64,000 bases of DNA from Sphagnum compactum (lineage: Eukaryota > Bryophyta > Sphagnopsida > Sphagnales): positions 11,966,001 to 12,030,000 of the forward strand of contig OZ234500.1 of the NCBI GenBank assembly GCA_965153455.1. The letters run 5' to 3'. The translations under genes and the position numbers were made by a program. Below are positions 47,235 to 59,835 of this stretch, in pieces; within the stretch, counting starts at the first letter, position 1, and each line of letters opens with the position of its first letter. The notes below the pieces were generated by a model. It was not told the DNA's origin. It ran no database searches and worked only from the letters and a program-made list of their open reading frames with translations.

Positions 47235-50200
47235 TGATCACTTTAAAACACTACTCCTCTAGAGTTATTAAACCTCCTATATTCTTACTTTGATCAGACC
47301 TAATTTGTGGATCAGACCTTAGTCCACTATTTACCACATAATAGTTGCATAGTGGGCCATATGGAAGTTACTGACCCAATTCGGGTCTGCAAAAAAAAAC
47401 AACATTCATATCTCATCATGAATGAAGCTGGCCAGAGGTGTAATAATAGTCATGTTACTTGAGGCTTGATCATGATGATGATCACATGATATTAAGCAAT
47501 TTATATGCAGGGATAATGGTATGTAGTAGTAGAATTGATTGTTCCCAGTTCCCACACAGGAGATGATCAGTAGTATTCTGTGCTAGATTCCATCATGCAT
47601 CATGGCACACGGTCCAGATTAAACTGTAGTTAGGTGTATGAGTTATAGTGCCATGTGCCATGTACACTGATTGGATTGCTGCGTACTTGTATATTGATCA
47701 TAATATGACATCATCATCCATCACACAGGGATTTCTGATTATGCCATCTATGTAAAAAGGACTTGGCAGATCAGCCATGATCCCTCTTACCGGGGTTTCT
47801 CTTAAGGATTTTGTGATGTAGCCAAAGTGATGATCATCCAAAAATTAATTTAGCCAAATTTGACTACATAATAGATATGAAGGTAGAATAAAAACAGAAT
47901 GCTTTTATATTCTTGGCTACCTTGCGGAAGTCATCGTAAGACTCTGGCAATTTGGAATTTTATAAATCGAAATCTGGCAAATTTTGGTCAATTTTGTCAT
48001 GAAAAATCCTTTGTATAGGTCAAATTCTTATTTTTCAGGTCGAAATTTAGCACAAAATTTCCAGTATAAGAAACACTGCCTCTTATCCTGAACTCTGGGC
48101 GTGAACCAGCGTTTTCTTTTCATTTTTCGAATATTGATATTTTGGTGAAATTTAACCCAAAAAAAAGGGCAAATCTCTTTGGTGAAAAATGGCAAAATTT
48201 CACCAGGAAAAAAATCACACTTGTGAACTATATACAAAGTAATTCTAATCAGTGTTTTTATTTCCCCAACAAATTGTCATTTTTTTGATAAATTGTTTTG
48301 GGAATTTTTGGATTTTTATTTTCTAGTGCAAATTCAACTATTTTTTCTCATTTAAAATTCGTCAAATTTTTTATATCACTAAAAAAAGTTAATATATATT
48401 TTAAAAATCCGTGCTTCTAATGAGTCTGTGTAACTTTATTGGTGGATAATAACTTGTTACAAAGTCAACATAGCCCTATGTGCACCTATCTGCAATTTCA
48501 CCAACTTTCACAAATAAAAGTTCAACAATTCTTCATCACAATATATGCAACTTTAATAGTGAGCACTGAGCATAAAATTATATAGATTCAATTTACAATT
48601 TTCAGTATGGTCATCAAAATCATTGTATTGCAAGCATGGTTTTTTTTTTTCAATTTTTTCTTGTAGGTCGAGGACTGGCCAGTGCCTTTTTTTGTATGAA
48701 TATTTGCCAAAAGGCTAACAAAAAAGGGGGCTGCAAACTGCAAATAGGGAATTGTTTTTGAAAAAAAGTGGGTTCATTAGCCAAATCTGTTCCAGCCCTT
48801 GATAAGGTGTCACAGCCATTGCTCCGTTCTAAATTTTCTGGTGTCACCTCAACCATAGATGGCTGGCAAATCGGAATGGAGGTGCCAGATCCTTCTCTTT
48901 AAATAAAAGAAGTTTGCATTGAAATTTGAGGTACTTAATACTAACAATGTTATTCATTTAAGGGGTAAGATTAACTAATGGATCTAGTTAAATGAGAAAC
49001 ATTTAATCTATATTCAAAAACATCTTAAAAAGTGATAGGTAGTTGGTCTCCATCCTAAGTATCAATTACCTAGTGAGTAATCTTAACACATATTTTGAAC
49101 TTGTTTTTTTCTGGTTGCATATTGAAGGTACCTTTAAATGGTTTTTTAAGAGCCACCTTGGGCCTATTTTGAATGACCCAGGTTTGCCAAAAACAGAATC
49201 AACAAGTGACCAAGAAGCCACCTTAGGCATATTAGAGGGTAGTCATGTTGTCACTCGCACTCATTTTATAATCGATAAAAGAAAACCCTTGGACTGGCTA
49301 TCATTCACAAGAGCCAAAAAACGCTGGGTAGAGGCCACACAGCACAACTTAAAAAGTTTTTGGAATCTTGCCTGGTTCTAGCAACTTACAGGAACTCAAT
49401 TTTTTAAAAAGTTAACTTCTAACTCTTTTTTTTGCCTTGTGGCCCCAAGTTCCTTTATGTTTTTATAATTATCATTTTTCTCAAGCATGTTTGGCAATTG
49501 CATGTTAGAATATAGGTAGTCTTAAGTGTACATTGAAACAAAGAAAAAAAGGTGTAAACTATTACATAACCCCACCTAAATATATATCAAAAGTGTTCTT
49601 GAGCAAAAATAATTCAAGGAAAATAATCAACATTACTTTCTTGAAACTTTTTAGTTGGGAAATGATTAGGAACATCAAAATTCAATTTTCTTAATTCATT
49701 AAAATTTTGAAGTCTATATAACCTCATTAATGTATTTATCCAAAAAATTAATGAAACCTTTTCTTTAAATGTTTCCTATTTTTTAAAATGTTCAATAGGT
49801 CAAATAAAATGAAAGTGTGAGGTTCCTTGTGATATCACCCAATCATACTTTCACCCTTATGAATTCTTAATTCATGAGCTTTTAAGTTATTTTTCATTTT
49901 TTTGTTAAATCTTGCATCCTCTATTTATTATCAATGGAAGTTTATTTTGATTATTGATTTCTTTTGGAAAGTAAATTTGTTCAACATTGTCTTAGGATGA
50001 TAATTATATTTTAATTCATGTGTTTTTTTTTCATTTTATGTCTCATTGATAATTTAGATATGGTTTTTTTTTTTTAATTGTTTAACTTATTAAACAATTG
50101 CTTATCAAGTTCATATATCTTTTTGAACGATCTCACAAGGTCTATGAAACAATGGTATTGGGTCACGAGGAATCATCAAAACATCAACATGACGTGCAAA

Positions 50201-50450
50201 ATTAAAAGCAACATAATACAATGGGTTAAAAATAATTAATTTATATTTGAAGTGTTAAACATATTATATTGCAAGATCATAAGAATTGTTGTCAAGTTAC
50301 CAGACCTTGTAAAACTTTATTTATGAAACACACCTCACATTTGGAAAATGTACAAAAGTATTAAAAACAAGGGATAATTTAAAGGATGTCAAGTTAACAC
50401 AAACTAAATGTCAAAAACTCTCCATCTCAAGAACCAACCGCTTGTAATAG
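47235..50450. other. 3' flank of PAL, then gene-free DNA
   Basis: The first few hundred bases are likely 3' untranslated region. A MITE-related segment (GATGTAGCCAAAG..., TAGCCAAATTTGACTACAT) lies near 47815-47900. The open frame at 49043-49381 shows no recognised domain. AT-rich decayed DNA fills the rest. Confidence 0.45.
49595..49862 (+). repeat. Dispersed repeat, copy 2
   Basis: Direct-orientation relative of 25240-25505, sharing AATGATTAGGAACAT, TAATGTAT, TGTTTCCTAT, ATGAAAGTGTG and GGTTCCTTGTG, then CACCC...CATACTTTCACC. Differences are spread evenly, as in old copies. Confidence 0.6.
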
Positions 50451-50451
50451 G

Positions 50452-51075
50452 TCAACCATGGTGATGGGGGGTGTGTCCTGAAAGGGTGGAAGTCGGGTAA
50501 TAGCTAGGCCTACCGCCATTGCCTGACTTAAGATGGAAGATGTTCGCATCCTTTACAACATAATTGAAATTCTTTGACGAAGAAAAGTAACCAAGATAGA
50601 AAGGGGAGGGCCTTTCGGCCTTTTTAAGCTCTAAATAGCATTGACACAATCCTTGAATTGTGCACGATCGGGGAAATAAATTCACATGCGTTGGATCAAC
50701 TATAATAACATCAGCTAAGGTGCAAATTCCATCTTTGGTGAACACAATGTCAACTGTCAATGGGAGGAATTAAGTGTGGTTGAAGGAAGTGCATGTAGTT
50801 GTTTTTGTCCCATGTGGAAGCCAACATTTCACACAATGGCAACAAAAGTGTCACAAACTACATCATGGGTCTCGTGTGTTTGTTGCCATGGGCGCAACAT
50901 AAGAGGTGCATACCCATATGGCCAATGGGATGTGTGCACACACATTGGGGGAGTCTGGCAATTGAAGGATGTGGTAGTCCGAGCCGCATTTGAAACGTTA
51001 TGGAGAAAAGTGGGGAAGATAATTGAAAGGTTGAGCTATAAGCCAAGCACCTACCCCAGGGCTAGAACATGGTAA
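50452..51075 (-). pseudogene. Decayed retroelement-type coding fragment, minus strand
   Basis: Read downward from about 51060, fragments in more than one frame run in a consistent order: HETHDVVCDTFVAIV, NVGFHMG, LHALPSTT, then VDIVFTKDGICTLADVIIVD and PTHVNLFPRSC. The VDI...ADV(I)IVDP pattern resembles a PD-(D/E)xK nuclease-like strand pair seen at the C-terminus of some non-LTR reverse-transcriptase proteins. That assignment is from general pattern resemblance only. Frameshifts and stops show it is dead. Confidence 0.25.
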
Positions 51076-52399
51076 AACTTGGGCATGTTGGGCCTCATGT
51101 ATCCCATCGAAAAACATGGTGCAAATGCTTCAAAATGGAACCTTGAAGATGAACCATTTGTTGTCTAATGAGTTATTCAAAAGGATGAAAACACATTTGT
51201 GCTGGAGGTGGTAAAAATCATTGTTATAGGGGTAGGTTGATTACATTGTTTTAGATGAACAAGGCATTAAGGATAGGGATTGATCATTGGACATTGGAGG
51301 TTTTTATTTTTGAATTATTGTTTAGTTTTGAATCATGTTGATAGTGACTTGGGGACTGCCCAAAAGATGGGAGTTTTAAGGAAAGGATTTTCATTCTCAG
51401 ACACACAATTTTGGAGTGGTGATAGATGTAGGTACTTTGTAGCAGAAACTACAAACTCTATTTTTCTGAGACACCACAAATTTAATTTTATTGTTTGATT
51501 TTATTTCAACAGAACATGGGATCTTTTGTTGTATTTTTTTTATTGAAGTTTCCAATAAACAAGAGAAATCCAGACTTCTGTAGTGATTTTCATATTCATG
51601 TTGTGTGAATTTTTTATAATATCAAAAATATAAACAAATGAAGTGTAATTTTATTTTTGGATTTTCTACATTATATCTTGAAATGCACATTCTAGTTATA
51701 TGAAATAACCATGAATCTAGTGTTTTAATGAACTGTATAAGTAAGTGCGTTTAGAATGCAGGAATTGTGAATGTGTGCATATAATGCAAATTTGTTGTTA
51801 CAATAGGTGTGGAATAGGTTTGCAGGGATTTAATCCACATCTACCATTTGGCAACCATCTTTTTGGGCATTTTTTATATTTTTTTACAAGAACAAGAGGG
51901 TTTTCTGCATTTTCCATTGTTAATATTGTAGATGAAGGTGTTTAGAAAAGTAGTTTAATTTTCAATTCAAATTTAGAAGGGGTATTGTAGAAACCATCAC
52001 AGGTCTAAGTGGTTGACATCGTAAAAACTACAAAGCGATCTATAGATTATGAAGAAAGAGGATTGTGAAACAAGATGAATTAGATGGTGACCTGGAGTTT
52101 ATAGTGGCAATTGGATTTGGAGGCAAATCGTCAAGTTACTGAACAAGAAACAAAATACAATCTTGAAAATAGAAAGGAGTATGTGGGAATTACAAAAACC
52201 CCATATCAGAATCTAATGTTGGATAGATGAATTTTGAGAACAAAAGAAAGACCTACAAGGCACAAGTTGTTTTTGCCACAAGAGGTGGGAAGGTGTGAAA
52301 TATGGATTGGTGGTTTTCAGAGAAAGCATAGTTACAGACGATGATCTCCACAGAAAGAAATGTAGTCAAATTTTCACCCCAATGAATGGGTGCAATATA
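51076..52399. other. Gene-free stretch before the gypsy element
   Basis: AT-rich non-coding DNA. It could include the 5' LTR and leader of the gypsy element that follows, but no sequence here was matched to DNA downstream of its polypurine tract, so the LTR is not assigned. Confidence 0.35.
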
Positions 52400-52734
52400 C
52401 TTCTCAATTGCAATCTGTGGTTTAGAATTGCAAGGATCAAGATGGAGCAGGGACTTCTATAGTACCTAATCAACCACCAGAAATCTCAAGTCCAAAATTG
52501 GTAACTAGCCAAGGAAAGGATATTATAAGAGGTATAAAATTTAGGTTTGTGTATCAGTCTGCATCTCTAGATTATTATGAACCAATGGACAATTGGGAGG
52601 TGGAAGAAAACACCAATATCAATGTGCTTGAAGAGATTGAGGAAAATTACCTATGATCATCTAAATGTGCAAAAGCACAGGTGAATGTGTTAAATGAAGT
52701 ACCACAATCATATTCACATTAAGGAAATCTAGAG

Positions 52735-54609
52735 TTGGATCAAACAAGGTACACAACTGAAACACGAGATCATGAATCTATGGATTTGGAGGTGGCCAGA
52801 ATATTTTCAAGAGTCTGTGCATTCTGTGAGGAAGAAGGACATGCAATCATGGATTGTCCTTTTGTGCATTTTCACATTAGAACAGGTATTGCTAGACATG
52901 TGGAGTTACAAAATATGGCAAGAGCATTAATGGATCAATCGCACGAACAAGAACCAAGAATTCTTGTAATCCAAAACAAATTAAAAAGTGCATTAGAGTT
53001 GGGAGGTTAATTAGGACCATAGAGTCGACAAATTCATCCATCCTTTCAATTCAAGAATAGAATACGAGAGGTGTATTCCCATCCACCTTTTGCACCACAA
53101 AGGATACCAATGAGTAATCATAGAATGGGGCATTGTCAAACTTGAGTCAACTTAACTTCACCAAGAATGTCAGAAACGCCAATTGCTAAAATTCAAAGAC
53201 AACCTATTGGAATAAAGGTTACTTAATCACCTAATGTTGTCATAATAACCACAGGAGTGGAAACGATTGTTGTACCCAACATGAATGATATCAAAGGTGG
53301 AGTATTAATTGGATCTACAACAAATTTGGGTCGTGGATCAAGTGAAGTTTCAACAACAAGGAATTCGAATCAGAATTTAAGACTACCAACAGCAACTACT
53401 AGAGTTGTTGGGACACCCCAAATGGTGTTTACTAATCTGATAATGATTACTCATGTGAACAGGATTGTAAATTGACCACCGATAAGCTCAGTGGTTGTTG
53501 GAGGGTATAGAAGTACAGATGCTAAAAATCTAAGAAGAGGATATCGAGAACCATCTATTATAACTACACAAATTCATGATCATAGAAATGGCCCTTTTAT
53601 TAAGCCAAAAAAGATAGCTCTTAAGTATCCTAATTTCAAAATAGATGTTGATCCAAATGCTCATGTCAAAATGTTCAATTCTAGAATGAAGGAAAATGTA
53701 AAGACTTCTGAAGAGTATATCACCAATGTGTTTAGTTTTACACTAAAAGATACGACATCAAACTGGTGCCACAATTACATGTCAAAATTTCCTAATTGTA
53801 CTTATTCAAAGTTTACACAAGCATTTTGCAAACGTCATTGAAAGACTCAAAATGACAAGCAAATATACATGGAGCTAAAGAACATGAAGTAGGAGGAGAC
53901 TTAGAGGGTGGAGGTTCACTATGAAAAGATTCAAAAGTTGGCTCATGGTTTACAAGTACTAACCACAGACAATTTTTTAACTACTATGTTTAGGGCGGGC
54001 TTGCAATCATACCTTAGAATTGCGACTTTAGGGATGAAGAGGTCAACATTACAACAACATAAGGAGGCAACGATGTTGTGTGCAGAAGGCATGACTACCG
54101 CTAAGGCAAAGAGTGCACTTTCAATACCACAAAATAATACACAGAGTAATACAAGGAAAACTGACAAGTATTGCATAGATTATGGAATGACTAATCACAA
54201 CGTGGAGATATGCAGAAAAAAGAAGGAGCAAACCATAATGGCAGCCATAGAAGCAACACAACCGAGTCAAAAACCACAAAAGACATCTTCATATGCATGC
54301 CACATCTTTGGTTTGAATGGACATAAGATGACAAATTGTCCAAAGTTTACTAAGATCCAAAAGATGTTTCATGGGAAAATTATGATAATAACAAAAGTTC
54401 AATTTGTTGTTAAGACACAAACATTCACTACAAATGTGAATATGGTGAATGTTAATGTTATAAGAAGAAGTAAAGCAATTGAAAAACAGGTGTTCAAGGA
54501 TAGAAAGTCAAGGAAAGCAAAGAGTGCTGCTAATTGGGAGAAAAAAGAACGGTTGAAGAAGTCAATGGTGGAGACAATCAACAAATTCAAAAAACACAAA
54601 CCCAGATAG
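52735..54609 (+). pseudogene. Gypsy gag remnant with three zinc-knuckle motifs
   Basis: Open fragments at 52735-53010, 53491-53841 and 53908-54609 together show gag features. An upstream zinc knuckle, CAFCEEEGHAIMDC (Cys-x2-Cys-x4-His-x4-Cys), lies near 52825. A retrotransposon gag core follows (KYPNFKIDVDPNAHVKMF, WCHNYMSKFPN, FCKRH) near 53625-53840. Two more knuckles have each lost the second Cys: CIDYGMTNHNVEIC near 54170 and CHIFGLNGHKMTNC near 54300. A basic tail ends the region. Stops at 53839 and within 53890-53910 interrupt it. The fold packages retroelement RNA in functional relatives; this copy is dead. Confidence 0.7.
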
Positions 54610-54879
54610 AAGGGCCATCCACATCCATGGAGGGATGGAACACAACCTAGCCGGGTATGCCAAATACTACTCCTATGGAAGCATATAAATATTAGGAGAT
54701 AGTGAATTCAACAAAAAAATTAATTACAATAGAAGAGGTTTTTCTGGATATTGGTAAGTAGATGTTAGAAACAAAATATACTTTAAACTTGGGACAGTTA
54801 CTTAAAATAACTCGTAAGTTAAAAGGGTATTTTTGGCATAAACTAAAACTAGAGAAAATTTAGAATCTAAGTAGAGCAA

Positions 54880-55260
54880 CCACAGATAAACAAGTTAATT
54901 CTTCAGCACCAAACGTAGGAATAGTTATTATAACAACAGATAATCACATGGCAATTATCCAAGTATAGATTGGGAAATAATCACAAAACCAGTGGGTTTG
55001 ATTAGATATCTAAAGATATATGTTCACGACATTCCTTACATAACTACATTTTTGGTGCTTCATAATAGTGTGGTAGATTCTAGTTATTCCATGTTGTTGG
55101 GGAGACCATGGTTGAGGGATGCTAAAGTGGCACATGATTAGAAGAGTAACATTGTTACCATACAAGGGAATGGGACAATCAAAACAATTATAGTCACCAA
55201 GCATTTGGGAGGTGAAACAAGAAGACCAGAAGTGTTATTGTGCTAGACTATCAAAATGGT
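54880..55260 (+). pseudogene. Gypsy protease-region remnant
   Basis: Decoded in pieces, with several stops, this shows TFLVLHNSVVDSSYSMLLGR and PWLRDAKVAHD near 55050-55135, a pattern typical of the C-terminal part of retroviral-type aspartic protease in plant gypsy elements. It is followed by SNIVTIQGNGTIKTI. The active-site DTG motif is not clearly visible. Confidence 0.45.
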
Positions 55261-56430
55261 ATCATAGATGCAAAAAAAGATATCATCGTTGCTATAAAGC
55301 CAGAGTTATTCTCAATAGGAACAATCAATTCCCTGAACAATTTAGTTTGTAAAAACCATAGATGTAAAGGTCATGGATGCTAGTGTGAAAACTAATACTT
55401 CAAAGCTAAAATTAGGAGTACAAATCACAAAGTAGAAGACAATTGGTAATAGATATGAACTAGAAATAGTTCTAGAGGATAAGGCGTATCCTGAGACGTA
55501 CTACAGTCATCAGCCAGGGAGTGTTGTGGTGGATGAAACTCCAACAAAAATCAAAGCATAGGAATTATAGATTACTAAATGGATGTTAATTGAAGACCAA
55601 TAGTTAATGAAGCTCAACTTGGGAACTGATGCAGAACCATAGTTGGTGAAGATTATTACATAGTTGGAAATAGGCAAAGTGTCAGATTTGGAGCAGTTGG
55701 GTCCATTCACGATTGGGGTACCAAAAAGGAATGTCTAACTAAAAAAGGACTACAAAGGCCAACTTTGGATTTTTTTAATCTTATATTATTATAATTGTAA
55801 TGGATTGTTGTATGCCAATAGATAAAATGATTTCTTTTTAAATTAAGGAAAATATTTTTAAATGATTTGGATACTATGTTAATGTCATTTTGAGTCTTAT
55901 AAACTAAAGTGTCTAAAGTAAAAAAAATTTAAGTAATAAAAAGGAAGGCATAAAATCATACAATTGATTTCAAATTTTTTGTACAATAAAAACATGCCCC
56001 CTTCTATGAAAGTACATGTTCATTGGATGAACTTGATGAAAAACTAAATCATTCAAAAAAATTTAAAGTTTTGAAATTCTGAAGGAAAAGGCTACAATGC
56101 AAAAGACTCATTTTTTAAACCAGTTGATAAAAAAATTATGTTCAATGGGTACAAAATGTCTAGCTTTAGATGTAGGTCACATGTGTAGGAAATAAACGTG
56201 CCAAAAAACATGTTTGGTTGTCCATTGAAATTCATTTTGGGATTTTTTACATTTTTAGCATTAAATTAAAACATTCATACACAATTATGTATGATGTGAA
56301 AAATCACCATTAACACATGAATTACCGTATATTAGACTATTCAATTTTTATCACTTAAGTTTGTTTTCATGTAAATATTATTTGTAAAAAATAGCTCTAA
56401 AAAGTCTTTAAGTCTTTTTTTCCTTTTATG
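55261..56430. other. AT-rich spacer within the gypsy element
   Basis: Fragmentary coding-like words persist to about 55730. After that the DNA is AT-rich with no reading frame, until reverse-transcriptase homology begins at about 56440. The phrase GAATGGACCCAAC occurs near 56443 and its reverse complement GTTGGGTCCATTC near 55695, and ATTGGGGTACC/GGTACCCCAAT lies beside each. The spacer is therefore bounded by a short inverted repeat of about 28 bp, suggesting an inserted element. Confidence 0.5.
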
Positions 56431-56445
56431 GTACCCCAATCGTGA

Positions 56446-57230
56446 ATGGACCCAACTATTGAAGGAATTCAAAGATGTTTTGCATGGACATACAAAAATT
56501 TAAAAGGGGTCCCACCAGAACTAACACAACACAAAATTGAATTGGATACTATTATACCACCGGCACATCAAGCTAGGTACAAATTAAATCCAAACTATGT
56601 TATAGTAGTTAAACAAGATATTAATAAATTGTTAGCAACTAGATTCATTCAATTTGTAGAGTAGGCTACATGGTTGTCACCTATAGTAGTAGTACCCAAG
56701 AAGAATGGTAACTAAGACTCTATATAGATTTCAGAAAACTAAATGTAGCCACAAAGAAGGATCCATACCCATTACCTTTTACAGATGAAGTTTTGAACAC
56801 AATAGTAAGGTATGAGGCAAATTTTTTCTTAAATGGATATTCAAGATATCATTAAAGTTTTATAACTTTAGAGGACAAATACAAGACTGCATTTGTTATA
56901 GACTGGGGGGGCTTTTATATGAAAGGTGATGTCGTTTAGAGTTAAAAATGGACCTCCAACATATCAGAGAGCTATTACGAAAACATTCAAAGAATATTTG
57001 GACAATTTTATGAAGATATTTTTGGATGACTTTATAGTGTACAATGACATGGACAGTCATTTTCAGAAGTTCAAATTATGCTTTCAAAAGTCCAAAAAAT
57101 ATGGCATTAATCTGAATCTAGACAAATATGCATTCATGGTATTTTCAAGGATGATCTTGGGTTTATTGTTTCCAAAAAAGGAAAACTTCCATATCTAAAA
57201 AAGATATAAGAAATAATAAACATGCCACCA
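56446..57230 (+). pseudogene. Gypsy reverse transcriptase remnant
   Basis: The N-terminal part is open at 56446-56664 (QHKIELDTIIPPAHQARYKL). After a stop in what would be a Gln/Glu codon come WLSPIVVVPKKNGN, then DFRKLNVATKKDPYPLPFTD in a shifted frame. The catalytic box reads FLDDFIVYND in the open stretch 56926-57198. At least two frame changes and a small deletion separate these blocks. It would have copied element RNA to DNA; now non-functional. Confidence 0.7.
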
Positions 57231-57939
57231 CCTGGGTGAAAGCATGGTAAAGTATACACAAAAAGTAGTGTAAGCAACAAAATATTAAGTTCCCTAAAGA
57301 AAAGGACTAACAAGTAGATGATTTTATGGGGATAATAAATGGGGGTACATTATTTCTCAACTCTTGTTTGCATGGACTTCAAAAGCTAAATTGTTATAAT
57401 CATATTTTTTTAAACTACTTGCAAATACTTGAAGTGGACCTAAAATTTGTAGCAATTTGAAAATAAAATTCAAATACTTGTAAATATTTGGTTTTTTTTT
57501 AAGCACCTCAATATTGATGTGGTGAATATTTTAATATATTTTTTGGTTAATCGAGTTTGTTTTCATAACTAAAATCATCCCCAACCCTTCAAAAATGGGG
57601 GATATTTTTGGGGATATTTTTGGGGTATTTTTTCAAGTCCAAATGATATGACACAAATTGCTTTTTAAAAGCTCGAGGGAGGCTAAATATGCCCATGAAA
57701 AAAAAAAAGGTTTCATTTGTTTTGAAATGTTAGAAGAAGGTTAGAAGTTTGAAATTTTATTTTTTTTGTGTTTTCAAATAGAAAACAAAGTAACAAGTAC
57801 GTACAAAATATCCTGCTTGCACCCACCTAAGAATCCACAATAGATTCAAATATTCAATGGGATGGCATAGTTTTACAAATATTTTATTAAAACATTTGCT
57901 GCTATTATGGCACCTATCATTAAACTGACTAAAAAGACA

Positions 57940-58514
57940 AAGACTTTTTTTGGATAGAAGAATGTCAAAAGGCTTGGGAATTGATGAAACAAAAGTATAT
58001 TGAAGCACCGATATTGATATCACCAAACTAGTAGGTGGAATTTCATGTTCATACAAGTGCATCATTATTAGTTGTAGGAGCTATGCTATCTCAGAATTTG
58101 ACAGGGAAGCGTGATCAACCAGTGGTGTATGTTTTTAGACTTCTGAATAGAGCATAACATAATTATATCACAACAAAGAGAAAGGCTTTAGCAATGGGTT
58201 TTTCTTTGCACAAGTTCAGACATTATTTGCTAGATAATAAATTAATCTTTCATGCAAATCATATGGCATTGGTTTATTTAATTAACAAACCACAAGTTTT
58301 AAAAAGAATAGTTAGATGGTTGTTATTGTTCTTTGAGTATGATTTCAAAATAGTGTATAAGCCAGGTAGAACTCATGTAGTTGCAGATGCATTGTTAAGA
58401 CTACCAAATATTATAGAACCTACATGTGTTCCTGATCAAACCACAAATGCAAGTCTATTTTACACAAAGCTTGAATGGCTAAATGATGTGAAAGAATTTT
58501 TGAGAACAGGTTAA
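57940..58514 (+). pseudogene. Gypsy RNase H remnant
   Basis: Coding-like sequence resumes near 57940 after AT-rich DNA. The open part 58194-58514 includes LHKFRHYLLDNKLIFHANHM, a region equivalent to the RNase H/connection segment of gypsy polymerases, and KPGRTHVVADALLRLP, the conserved end of the domain. Confidence 0.6.
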
Positions 58515-59760
58515 ATTGAGGGCACATTTTTTGTACAACAGAACCAAAAATTAGTTAGGAAAGTAAAGCCTTTCACACTGAAGAATGGTGAATTGTATAG
58601 AATGGGCCCAAACAACAAACTGCAAAAATGTTTGGCAACTATAAAAGCACAAATGGTGATGAAAGAACTACATGAAGGACCATCAAGAGGTCATTTTGCA
58701 ACTAAAATCACGTAGAGGAAGATATTGCATGCGGGGTATTGGTGGCCAACTTTGTACAAAGATGTGCATGAATACTATAGATCCTATGATGCACGCCAAA
58801 CAATAGGTGGATTGGCAACTCAAAGTCTTGCAAAGCTAGTCACAAGTCTTCTAGAGGAACCATTTATGAAATGATTTTGTGGGGCCAATTAAACCAACAT
58901 GTAGATATATAGGAAACAAGTACATTATTGTAACCACAGATTATGCTACCAAGTGGATGGAAACAAAAACATTGAAAACCAATACTATAGCAATAACAAC
59001 AAAATTTTTGTATGAATGCATATTAATCAGGTTTGGATGTCCTTTAACTATAGTCACAGATCAGGGAGTTCATTTCATTAATGATGCCATCAAGTATTTG
59101 ACAAATCATTTTTTGTTGAAACATGTGAGTTCTACAACCTATTATCCTCAAAGGAATGGGAAGGTTGAGTTTATTAACAAAGTATTTGGGACATTCTTGA
59201 TCAAGTTAGTTAATGAGAATAGAACAAATTGGGATGAGCATCTATCTACAGTGTTATTTTCATACAGAACTGCATATAAAATGTATACACCATATGAATT
59301 AATGTATGAATTACATCCATTGATGCCCACAGAATACATAGGGCCAATTGTTAGTGGAGAGTAGAAAGATAGTACTTTAGTAAAAGTTTTAACTAGCAGG
59401 GTTTTAGAATTGGAAAAGTTATAGGAGGTTAGGATGCAAGCTGCAGAAACTAATGGTATTCAGCAATGGAATAGAACATTATGGAGTTAGTAAAAGAATT
59501 TAGAAAAGTAGTTCAATTTTGGTGATTATGCTCAATGGTTTCCAAAGGAAAATAAGTCACACCTAGGGAAGTTTACTAGGAAATGGTTTAGACATACAAA
59601 GTACAATAAGTGTTGCCAAATAACACTGTTATTGGTGAAAATTGAAAAGTTTGAGGCTAATCATGTGCTGGTCAATGTGAATAAGCTCAAACCATACAAA
59701 TACATGGAATTAGAAGTTCAAAAACAAGAACAACAAATGCCAGTATACTAGGAGCAAAGT
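58515..59760 (+). pseudogene. Gypsy integrase remnant
   Basis: A zinc-binding N-terminal part is readable near 58540-58820 (MKELHEGPSRGHFATK, then YWWPTLYKDVHEYYRS; the spaced His and a Cys are partly replaced). The catalytic core is open at 58879-59364 with VTTDYATKW (first Asp), VTDQGVHFINDAIK (second Asp) and YYPQRNGKVEFINK (Glu region). C-terminal words continue to NVNKLKPYKYMELE near 59690. Stops at 59362 and after break the frame. No chromodomain is visible. Confidence 0.7.
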
Positions 59761-59835
59761 GGAGGTGGACTTTGATGCTAATGTACTAGGAACAAAGTCC
59801 AGGTGGACTTTAAGAGGAGGATTATGATACGAATG

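Larger units (their letters stand above)
52400..59835 (+). mobile_element. Degenerate Ty3/gypsy LTR retrotransposon interior
   Basis: Gag, protease-region, reverse transcriptase, RNase H and integrase relics occur in that order on the plus strand, the Ty3/gypsy order. A purine-rich tract AAGAGGAGGA near 59811-59821 fits a polypurine tract. No LTR pair could be recognised at either side. Many stops are TAG where Gln is expected, plus several frame changes, so no protein can be made. A ~1.2-kb AT-rich stretch (about 55250-56440) between the protease and reverse-transcriptase relics looks like a lost or replaced segment. Confidence 0.85.
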
